Assembly: GCA_022376465.1 (NCBI GenBank)
Contig: JACDTU010000012.1
Span: forward strand, 558,001 to 622,000
Origin: Cubamyces lactineus
Taxonomy: Eukaryota; Basidiomycota; Agaricomycetes; Polyporales; Polyporaceae
DNA length: 64,000 bases
Reading direction: 5' to 3'
Of this stretch, positions 11,497-21,156 are shown piece after piece; position 1 is the first letter of the stretch, and each line of letters starts with the position of its first letter. A program made the translations under genes and the position numbers. The notes under the pieces are model-generated. The model was not told where the DNA came from, searched no databases, and saw nothing but the letters and a program-made list of their open reading frames with translations.

Positions 11497-12978
11497 ATGA
11501 ACTACGTTCAGGTGGGTGCCGCATCGCGTCCTCTGTGAGCCACACAGGCTAAGTCACCCAATAGCTTGAGAAACTAGGTGAATAAACTGCTATTTGGCGG
11601 TGTGGTTTGTTCATTGCTGACTACCCGGGTATAGGCGAGGGTACATACGCCACGGTGTACAAGGTAAAGTGGCTAGCTTGCATCACTTGCAATGGCGCGC
11701 TCAAGCAACGCTGGACGATAGGGCCGCTCGCGTACAACAAACGAAATTGTTGCCCTCAAGGAAATCCACCTCGATGCGGAAGAGGGTACCCCATCTACGG
11801 CTATCCGCGAGATCTCGCTTATGAAAGAGCTCAAGCACGTCAACATCGTGCGCCTGTACGATGTCATCCACACCGAGACGAAGCTCGTCCTCATCTTTGA
11901 ATACTGCGAGCGAGATCTGAAGAAGTACATGGACGTCCATGGCGATCGCGGCGCACTCGACCCGGTGACTGTGCGGAGCTTCATGTACCAGCTTTTGAAG
12001 GGCACTGCGTTCTGCCACGAAAACAGGGTCTTGCACCGCGATCTCAAGCCGCAAAACTTGCTCATCAACCGCAAAGGCGAGTTGAAGATTGGTGACTTTG
12101 GTCTGGCAAGGGCCTTCGGTGTTCCGGTGAACACGTTCTCGAACGAGGTTAGCCGCGCTTCCACAGTATGTCAGCGCCCCGAAAATTAACGACATGACCA
12201 GGTCGTGACGCTGTGGTACCGCGCTCCAGATGTCCTCATGGGATCAAGAACGTATAGCACTTCCATCGACGTCTGGTCCTGTGGGTGTATATTCGCGGAG
12301 ATGATCTCTGGTGTACCTCTCTTCCGCGGACGGGACAACCAAGACCAGCTATTGCACATTATGCGCATCATCGGCACGCCAGACGATCGCACATTACGCA
12401 AAATCGCCACTGAGGGGGTGAGTTGTGGATATATGCGTGCTCCACGCTGCGAGACTGACTTTCTCGCCACTTTCACAGCAAACCGAGGGTCAGGCCCAAA
12501 AGCAGTATCCTCGGTACCCCAAGATCCCCTTCTCCCAAGTTCTTCCGAAAGCCTCACCACAAGGTGAAATTCTCTGCTCCGAGATCTTCCTCTGCCTATC
12601 GCGGAACTAATCATCGCTTCAGCTATCGACCTCCTCGAGCGTCTCCTCCAATTCGACCCCGCGAAACGCATATCCGCCGCCGAGGCGCTCACTCACCCCT
12701 ACTTCACCACCGCTCTGCCAGTCTACCCTCCCCCTCCTATGCAGAACGCCTTCGCGGGCGCGATGGTCAACCCTCCGTACGCGTATGCGCAGGCTCAGCA
12801 GCAAATGCAGGCTGCACAAGGCCAGAACCAAGCTGCGAACGCGGCGTTCAATGCGGCCTACACTATGCACACCGCTGCCAGTGGCCAAACGCAGCTCGCG
12901 CTCGCACAGCCGCAAATACCGGGCGCGGGATATGGGATTCCCTACGCGACGCAGCAGTACCCGCAAGGGACGAGGTGA
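11497..12978 (+). CDS. PHO85: Cyclin-dependent kinase, PHO85 type (CDK5-like)
   Basis: Ser/Thr kinase that works with PCL-type cyclins in phosphate, glycogen, polarity and cell-cycle control in yeasts. Seven exons join in phase: 11497-11511, 11565-11577 (13 nt), 11635-11663, 11722-12147, 12202-12417, 12479-12563 and 12623-12978, giving 379 residues. Seen in order: the start MNYVQ, the glycine loop [12 protein letters not shown], the cyclin helix [14 protein letters not shown] (diagnostic of PHO85, not PSTAIRE of CDK1), [17 protein letters not shown] and [12 protein letters not shown]. After the kinase core (about residue 295) there is a Gln/Ala-rich tail ([17 protein letters not shown]) ending at TGA 12976-12978. 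All catalytic residues are intact. Confidence 0.95.
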
Positions 12979-14792
12979 GCTCTTCATCGCCGTGAGGCGC
13001 CATGGACAATCGCGTTGTGCATCATGGCTTTGTATCATCCACCCACGTCCGTCTTGTTCCGTGTGGTCTTCTCCCTTACATGTATTCTCTCATCGATCGG
13101 ATATGGCCGTTTGGTTTGTCTCATATATGTACGTCTCTCGCCGCCTGTCTGTCGTACAGACGCTCTGAACTGTCCGGCACTCGTTCTCGTCCCCCGCGCC
13201 CTCCCGCACTATTCGCTATGTGTTTGGATCGTTCCATTAGAAGATGCCTTGTAGTGTACGTTGACTCGACTCGGAGCCCTTGGAGTTGTAATATCTACAT
13301 ATAACGGTCGATGGGAAGCATGTATACTTTTACACAGTAGGTCCGCTATACTGTATGTAACGCGTTCCTCAGAGCGAGCTTGAATCCAGATGTCGACAAG
13401 TGTGTTATGTGCGGCGTGCCCTCGCTGTCTTTCGGCGTGTAGTGCGTTTTGGTGCGTCCTCGTCTGTCTTGAGCTGACAAGGCGCGGTGTGTGGTTGTTA
13501 GATGTGGCAGAATTGTTCCCAGTGGTTGAAACTCGAAGGACGCACCTTGCGCTTGAGCCCCAGTCAAAATTAACTACGGGTTGATACGCTTCGTTCCGCG
13601 CGGCTCTGTGAAATGCCACGTATTGCGGAGTGCATCCGGGCCCATCTGTTCTGATACGATGCAGATTCACACGGTTGACGTGTGTTGAATCAGACCGTGC
13701 TCGAGACGTGCTCGAACATGCTTTGTTTTGCTTTGCTCGACCGTGTTTGGCTCGTTCTGGACGTGTTCGGACTCGTCAAGCAAGTGTTTGGTTTGACAAC
13801 CATCTGTTGTCTGGGGTCGCTTGCTCGACGGCGCTCGCGTTTGAAACAAGGCCGCACTCGCGTCCGTTTGTCCCAACATATCCCCTCAGCCAATCCCATA
13901 GCGCGGGCTGACTGGCTCACATACGAAAAAGCGCGCGGGCGGCGCTTGTGTGTGGCACGGTCACAACCAGATAGCGGCTTCTCTCTCTCTCTCTCTCGCC
14001 CTGTCCTGTGACTGTCCGATGTCCCCCCCTCGTCCTCGAGCAAGCGCCCGCTTTCTGTCTTGGCCAAGGATCGAGACATCGACGTCATAGCTCCCTCGCG
14101 AATCTCTTAAGTCCAGCGACGCCATCTCGAGTCTCGACATTCACTTGTCTTCCGACCACCACCATCTCCATCCTAGTGTGTTCATCCTGCTTTCGTCACC
14201 TAGTCGCCCGGGCTCACATTGTTCATCTAGCATCCTCTATACTTGCATCCAGAAAGTCCTGGTACGTAAGCCCATTGCATCTTAGATCAACAATTGACTC
14301 AGAAAGCTGACTATATGCGCACAGAGACATCTAGTTGGAACACATGGGTCTCCGTGCCAGGTGAGTTTTACACCCTTTTGTCACCTGCCATAGCTCTCGT
14401 CTAATGGATGGTCCTATGCTCGTCCGAGCATGCATATTGCAAGGCGATACAGAGTATGGGGGGCGGGAGGATGCAATGGGAAGGGATGGGGTGTGTGCAG
14501 GTATGAGGGGAGGGGAGTGGGCTGTCCGCGTGCGACTAAACGGCGGGCGACCTTCGCATGTGCAGATCCGCGAGCCCAGATGTGTATATATGTAGAGCTG
14601 TTTGCGGAATGGAATGCAATTGGAACGTATTTTCGCATATATGAACAGTAAATCTACGTGAGGATACGGTTTAGTACGGGTGCATATGCGCGTATACGGG
14701 GTTCCCAATCAAGCCGGACTATTCTGCAGATGCGGATATGCGCGGATGCACGCGTACATGGCCGTTGCCACTGCAGAATGCCCCGTAAAACA
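12979..14792. other. Gene-poor 1.8 kb stretch
   Basis: Lies between the kinase stop and the Fpg stop. It holds the kinase 3' UTR, a degenerate short repeat near 13690-13800, a CT microsatellite at 13981-13997, and a possible spliced leader (donor gtacgtaag at 14261, then ATG 14345 and a donor gtgagt at 14362). No peptide from it resembles a known protein. Short reading frames are not convincing. Confidence 0.5.
13981..13997 (+). repeat. CT dinucleotide microsatellite
   Basis: About eight uninterrupted CT units. It may be part of a pyrimidine-rich promoter for a short transcript around 14040-14370. Confidence 0.9.
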
Positions 14793-16559
14793 TTACGCAC
14801 CAGTGCACTTTTTCCGGTGCCATACGGGGCAGTCCGGAAATCCGTAGATCCCGGACACCGACGGATACGCCCGTTGTAAATTTTGACTGGGCTTGAGCTT
14901 CCGAGCCACCTTCTGCACCTTCTTGTCCACCTCTGCGTCCTCGTCGCCTGACAGCGGTGTCAAGTCGCTCTCGTTTTGGTCGTCTTCCACCTGTCACCCA
15001 GAGACAATCACCCTCAGTTAACTTGGGGTTTAGAGTATCCCTGGTGAAGAAGCCCGAAACGTACAGACTGGCCCATATTGGAGGTCTTGCCGCGTTGTAG
15101 CTTCTGTAGTTCTGCGACGTATGCTGATGTGCGTCCTCCGACGGTGATGAATTTAATTGTGGCTGGCTGCCCATCGGGCTATGGGTATAGGTGTGAGTTT
15201 CTGCAACTATGAATCAAGCTCTCGGGCGGGATGCGACTAACCAACGTGAGCGTATGCTTCTCTTTCTTGCCCTTTCCCTGCATCGACGAGAGCTTCAGTG
15301 AAAAAGTGTAACGATAAGCAGCAGGCAAGCCATCCTGACCCAACGATGCTTGAAGAGCCAATCCTCCGGAAACTTCGAGTCGTCCGCGTTGACGGAGACC
15401 GCTAGCTTGCACACTTCTGACGTCTGCTTGTGGAGCGCTTCGAGCTGGTCATCTGTGAGGACGTTGCATCGCTCCTCTGGATGGACTCTTGCGTGGTACA
15501 AGATTTCGTCTGTCCTTGTCATCAGGACATGGGACTCACACTAGCCGCGCTGGACTACGGTTGCGGTGAGATGTTGCGGCGCACCTGCGACCCAATTACC
15601 GACCCCTGCACTGAACGACTGGTCGAGTAAGAGGGCTTTGACCGGGCAAGAGCGCTTGCGGACGCCTTTCTTGAAGTCGTCCAGGTCAGGCATGGAGAGG
15701 ATGGGATCGAAGCCGAGCGTCGAGATAGGAGGCTCAGTGAGGGGCGACTTGCACAGACGCACGCGTCCGAGACGGCGTGCGTCGAGAAACGCGATTTGCG
15801 TCTCCTCTGCGTCGCCGTCTGCTTTCAGGTGGAGGATGAACTGTATAGCGTGCCGGCGGGCTCGGTGAGGTCATGCATTGCTTGCTCACGGATATGAGAT
15901 CATGTCACCTTCATGAAACGAGGGGGCCAGTCCGTGGAGGCTTTCCGAGGTGTCTCTCGGTAGTAAGTCGCAAGCTGGCCCTTCACCTAGATGTATTCTC
16001 ACTGAACAAATGCCCTGGCAATATGATATATAATTGCAAACCTGCAACATTCCAGTCATGCCAAAGTGCATCACGGGATGTCGACCTTTGCCATCCAAAA
16101 AAAGGTAGAAAACCTTGCCTGTGAGCATAGTGCTTTAGCCGAAATCAGCGGAGTCTAACAACTCCAAGATACATACCGTATCGTTGGGCATCCTTGACGG
16201 TTCGTCCTCGCAGCTCATCTGACTATGTTATCGCACAGACAGTGAGTCACTATGAGTAGGGCCAAATCAATATAGGCAAAGTGGGCTCACAAATTCTTCA
16301 TGGGACACACCAGAGAAAACAATAGTATCTTCCACAGCCTCGACGTCGATGACCTTCTTGCCTACGGCGACTTCGCGCAGCAATTTGGCTGCGCGTTCCA
16401 CTTCTAATGGTGTAGTTGCTGGATTAGTATGCTATCCCGTTCAAACTTGGTATATGGCATCGCAACAGTTATGCATATGTCACCCCAGCCTATCAGGCTG
16501 CATAACTTGCTTTCATCCACAAGTTGGGCAGAGATGAACAAACCTGGAAGTTCGGGCAT
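14793..16559 (-). CDS. Formamidopyrimidine-DNA glycosylase (MutM/Fpg family)
   Basis: Base-excision repair enzyme that removes oxidised purines and cuts at the AP site. Ten exons join in phase: 16559-16544, 16403-16291, 16222-16177, 16118-16042, 15986-15909, 15840-15585, 15509-15340, 15277-15242, 15178-15065 and 14990-14793, giving 367 residues. The N-terminus MPELPEVERAAKLL carries the catalytic Pro2 and Glu3. MHFGMTGML is the conserved core motif. QSFSAGVGNWVADEILYHARVHPE is the helix-two-turn-helix with its DNA-binding Asn. The bacterial C-terminal four-Cys zinc finger is not seen. Instead there is TIKFITVGGRTSAYV ('zincless' finger type, as in plant/fungal FPG), an acidic linker and a Lys-rich tail that could serve nuclear import. 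It is divergent from the first GH16 gene. Confidence 0.92.
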
Positions 16560-17397
16560 GGTTGCTTGAAGATGCTGGAGCCCAGAGTGGTTAGTTATAC
16601 CAATTGGCAGAGCGCAACGGGCGTTTGTGGTATGTAAGCTTACTCGGAGCTGACAACGCGATTGCGCTAGAATACCCCGTTCACGCACGTCGAATACTTG
16701 ACATTGACCTAGACGGCGACTTTCTCAGGCACTATGGTGACGGGCATTTACATACAAGCATTGCTGGTTCTTGGCGCTAGCTTTGTGCTGAACTTGGTGC
16801 ACACTGTACCAACTGCGTTAGCGCCCGTGTGAGCCAATGATCCGGTGGCTGCAACTGAGCGCGTGCATTCCGCGCGATCGCGTCTGCAGCTCTTCTCAGT
16901 TCAGTCCACTATGCACCTGCGCCCGCCCCTCTCCTTCTCTGCGGATTTGGGCACGATGTGAAAGGTCATACATGCGGGTTAGCAACCGCTTTGGTTAGAA
17001 TGAAGGACGGCGGGCTTCGTGGGACACAGCATCGGCGTCGGCGTGGAACAAAAGGGTCGGCAGCCTCGTGTTGTAAGTGCCCCAATAGCTGATTGACCCC
17101 GACCCTTCCTTTTGTGCCCAAACATAAGCATTTTCCTCACGCCGTGTGCTCGCCAAATCGTTTCTTTAACCCGGAGAAGTAGATAAGCTCGACTCCGCAC
17201 TCTCGGCCAAACGCCCCTTCTATCTCTTTTTCACGCCACCGTGTGTTCTGCCGGTCCCCGTCCCACCCAACCTTCTCTTTCGATATATCCGGGCTGCGCC
17301 TGGGTCCTTTGGATTGCTTGAAGCCGCTAAACTCCCTGTCCCTGACCACCACTAGACTTACATCCTCTCCTCCAAGGCCACTCCTCCAACTGCCAGG
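16560..17397. promoter_or_regulatory. Divergent promoter region of Fpg and GH16-1
   Basis: 838 bases between the two divergent ATGs. The 250 bases before 17398 are pyrimidine-rich (cttctctttcgat.., cctctcctcc..). No gene or RNA is recognised. Confidence 0.5.
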
Positions 17398-19075
17398 ATG
17401 CGCCTCAACGTACACGTCCCGATCCTCCTCTTCCTCCTCGCCAACACTGTCCCTTCCGATGCCAACTTGCTCGCTCGGAGTTCGGAGTCGCTTATGAAGG
17501 CCGCTAACCGTGTCCATCGAAGGGCGGCCAAGCGTAGCGCAGGACTGGCCAAGGACCTCCGCCGTGCATTCAACGGCATGCTCTTCCAACAACAGCTCGA
17601 TGCGAGCAATCCTCAGCAAGTATACTGTGTAAGCGGAGGTGGCTTGAAGAGCTCGAGCGGAGGCGACGCTGGAAGCAACGGTACATCCGGTTCCTCTGCC
17701 GCTTCCTCTGCTTCCGGTTCTACTTCTGCTGGTCCGTCGGGAACCGCTAAGCACTCGTCAACAGCGTCTGGGTCGGCATCGAGCCCATCTCCTACAGGCA
17801 GTGCTTCTTCATCTCCGTGGAAGCTATTCAAGTCCTACGTGGGTTCTCTCATCCCAACAGGCGCCGCAATAGCTGACCGGGGTGTAGCAAGGAGAGACAT
17901 TCTTTGATGGGTGGGACTTCTTCACGGCCGACGACCCTACTCATGGCACGGTGCAGTATGTCGACCGCAACACAGCAGTGAGTATTGTTTCCACCCATGA
18001 GCGAACGCCCTTGCCTGACATTAAGTCATAGAACTCATCGAACCTCATCGACATCAACTCCGACGGGCATGCGATCATGCGCGTTGAGACGACGGGCCAA
18101 GTGTCAGGGAACCGCAAGTCGGTGCGCATCACGACGACCGCGACGTACACCGGCGCGCTCGTCGTGCTCGACGCGGTGCACATGCCGACCGGTTGCGCGA
18201 CATGGCCCGCGTTCTGGAGCAACGGCCCGAACTGGCCCGCAGGCGGCGAGATCGACATCGTCGAGGGCGTGAACACGAACGCGAACAACCAGGCGACAAT
18301 CCACACGAACCACGGATGCACGATCCCGTCGTCGAGCAGCTCCGCGCTCGGGATCTCGGGCAACGTCGTTGGCGGGACGAACTGTGCCGCGCTCGAGACA
18401 GGCAACGCTGGGTGCGGCATGGTCGCGACCCAGAGCAACACGTATGGCGCCGGGTTCAACAGCAACGGCGGCGGCGTCTACGCGAGTGCGTGTCTTTGCA
18501 ATTTGTTTCTCTTCTTTCACAGCCTCCTTCTGGGCTCCCGTCCGTGCTCCACAATTTGCGTGGATCCGGCGAGGCTTCCGTAAGATTGAGTGAACGAGTG
18601 ACACTGACTGACGGGCACGCGCCGCAGTGCAATGGGTCGACAGCGGCATCTCCGTCTGGTTCTTCCCCCGCAACTCGATCCCGTCCGACATCAGCGCTGG
18701 CGCGCCGCAGCCAGACGGCTGGGGCACGCCCATGGCGCACTGGCCCGCGACGAACTGCAACCCGTCGCAGTTCTTCAGCGATCATTCAGCGATCTTCGAC
18801 ACCACGCTCTGGTAGGCCCCGTCTACCTGCTTCTGCCGTGAACGTGCGAATCTGACTGTCGTGAATGTGCAGCGGTGACTGGGCAGGGAATGCCTGGAAT
18901 GACGGCTGCGCGGCGAGCACGGGGGTCTCCACATGCCAAGAATACGTGCAGAACCATGGCTCCGCATTCAACGATGCTTGTACGTGCATCTCCCCATCCC
19001 CTGTTGGACAGAATATTGACCTTCCTGCGCGTCTGCGTAGACTGGGAAGTCAACTATGTGAAGGTTTACCAGTAG
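17398..19075 (+). CDS. GH16 beta-glucanase (laminarinase-like), copy 1
   Basis: Secreted endo-1,3(4)-beta-glucanase family enzyme, likely acting on fungal or plant wall glucan. Six exons join in phase: 17398-17838, 17888-17977, 18032-18485, 18628-18811, 18873-18979 and 19041-19075, giving 436 residues. An N-terminal signal peptide (MRLNVHVPILLFLLANTVPSDA) is followed by a basic segment with possible KR cleavage sites. A Ser/Gly-rich linker (about residues 80-140) precedes the catalytic domain starting at GETFFDGWDFF. The catalytic site GGEIDIVEG (E-x-D-x-x-E) is intact, and the domain ends with WEVNYVKVYQ. It is a paralog of the convergent gene at 24874-26640 but lacks one intron found there. 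Confidence 0.93.
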
Positions 19076-19552
19076 AGCACCCGCAGCGTCCGAAATACAC
19101 ATTACTGCTGTACTTTCACTCGGGGTTTCTTGGTCTCCCTTGCGGGTTCTCTGGAACGCTTTAGACACGATGTTAACGACACTACATGGGATATGGATGT
19201 ATTTTATTGGTCTGTGCCTCAGGGCGATGTAGCATTCTTGAATTATAATCTTGAAGTCTTTTGCACTATGGTTCCGAGATACAGCACACCCAGCACAAAC
19301 CACTTGAACTTGCGAGCATGCGCTCCTCGAACAAGCGCAGTCGCATACACTCGTTCCAAGGAACAGCCAGTGAAACCCATGTGCGGAGAGTCGTGTTAAG
19401 CATGGCATACTACTGCATACATGATCGAGGGTCGTTTTACGCTAGTGCGCCGCGCCGGGTGGTGTAGAGCGTGCAAGAGGAGGCAGAAGAAGGGAGACCG
19501 AGAGCGAGTGCAGGAGACGAGTGCGAGGAGGGGTCGAGCCTACATGGCGCTC
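19076..19552. other. Intergenic, convergent 3' ends
   Basis: 477 bases between the GH16-1 stop and the RPS29 stop. Presumably 3' UTRs. No gene is seen. Confidence 0.5.
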
Positions 19553-19909
19553 TCACCGGGTCTGCAAGTCCACACCGCAAAGTTGAGAATCCGAGGGTAC
19601 GTAGAGGGGAAAAGCGTAGGTACGCACCTTCTGGAAACCGATGGCGGCAGCCTTCTCGCGGAAGCACTGACGGCAGAGGTCAAGGCCGTACTTGCGGATG
19701 AGACCGGCCTGGTGCGCGCAGAGACGGCTGTCCCAGTCCACAAGTCGTTAGCATGTATGTCCACATCCATGGCCCAATCCTGCGGCTGCCCTTCCAACCG
19801 CCCCCCAGACAGGCGAAAACGGTGAGCGGGCAGAGAAGACAACTCACCACTGACGGCTGCCCTTGCCGAACTTGCGGGGACGAGAGAACCAAACGGCGTC
19901 GTGGGTCAT
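19553..19909 (-). CDS. RPS29: 40S ribosomal protein S29 (uS14)
   Basis: Small-subunit ribosomal protein with one zinc site. Three exons join in phase: 19909-19848, 19727-19628 and a 9-nt last exon 19561-19553 (ACC CGG TGA), giving exactly 56 residues, the normal S29 length. [20 protein letters not shown] matches the family start. The zinc ligands are CRLC and CRQC, with [11 protein letters not shown] between them. It ends IGFQKTR. It sits between the two GH16 paralogs and next to GCNA, with no functional link apparent. Confidence 0.95.
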
Positions 19910-21156
19910 TTTGAATGGTCTTGAGGAGTGAGGAACTGTCGAAAAATGCGAATGCAATCAAGAGTCAGATTTAGATGTCGTAGAGCACACTGCGAGCGTG
20001 GGGCTGACCTTGTCCGGAGGAGGGCTCGCCGTTGGTGTCGGTGCTGGTCGGGTGTGCTTGCGCGCGCGATAGTTTCTGTTGTCCTGTACAGTGGCAGGCA
20101 GATTTAAGGTTCAGAGCCAGTTCAAGCTCCGCTGCAATGGTAGGATGGTCTATTCCGATTATGGGCGCTTGCTCCCGCTAATTGCTATGAATAGTGATTC
20201 AGACCTTCCACGATAATATTCGCAATCCTCACCGATTTCTCTGAATACGGCATATACATGGAAAACGTTGGAACATATAGATCTGCCAGCTCTGAATGGC
20301 GTACAACCAGTGTCTGGGATTCTGCAGAGGGAATATGCGATAGGGGTCGGTTTTCGGACATCTTTCTGTACGCGGAAAGCACCACAATCGGTATGATCGC
20401 ACGGCCAGCATGTATCGACGGGTTTTGGTGTGTACGCCAAGCTATATGCTAATGGGAGGCGGAAGAAAGGGTGGAGCAGCAAATGTCTGAATACTGAGTC
20501 CATGGCACGGACGGAAATGGATATACGGACTTGGTATAACGGAGCATAATCGAGCTCGGTTATCATAGGTTCAACCGTCGTTCGAACGCCCACCCAGCCT
20601 ACAGTAGTTATTCAACCATCCTAGTAGGTACAAGGTCAGCAGCGATATCCCTTGAGCCAGCCAGGGGGACACTTACGGCATATCCTACGACATTGATATC
20701 TATCGACGCCCCTCAGAAGACCCCGTTCCCATTAGATTGGACGGGGATCTCATGGAGGTGAGCCCATCACCTCGAGCATACCACCCTCGTGCAATGGCTG
20801 CGCATGGAGGGGGGCGGCGACTCCTCATTCGAGCAGGGCCTCGCGTACGCCGTGAGAGATCCTACGTACAGCCTACGTGCCGCGTACGGCCCAAGCTATA
20901 AGTGGGAGTCTTGTGGTAATGCCGCGATCCTACCGGCCACGCCACCGCGTATTCCTTCAGTGCCGAGATGTAGTGCACCATCAGTATAATTTTTACGGGG
21001 CATTGTATTGACGAGCGAACATCCACCCAATGTGCCAAATACGCAATCAATCCGCAATTGTACAAAAAGCAATCCATAAACGCAGTCAGTAATCCCAAGA
21101 AATCCATAGCGATACAGTCAACCCAGCCCAGGTGCCTTCAACCTGGAGCTCATATC
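19910..21156. other. RPS29 upstream region and gene-poor stretch
   Basis: 1.25 kb between the RPS29 start and the GCNA stop (both minus). It should contain the RPS29 promoter. A 144-codon minus-strand reading frame (20159-20593) has no recognisable similarity, codon bias or splice context and was not called. Nothing else is seen. Confidence 0.5.

Noticed and set aside
18104..18760. 218-residue minus-strand frame across GH16-1
   Set aside because: Antisense shadow of the catalytic domain. It crosses an intron and shows no family motif.
20159..20593. 144-residue minus-strand frame upstream of RPS29
   Set aside because: No similarity recognised, ordinary composition and no promoter or splice context. 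Such a length can arise by chance.
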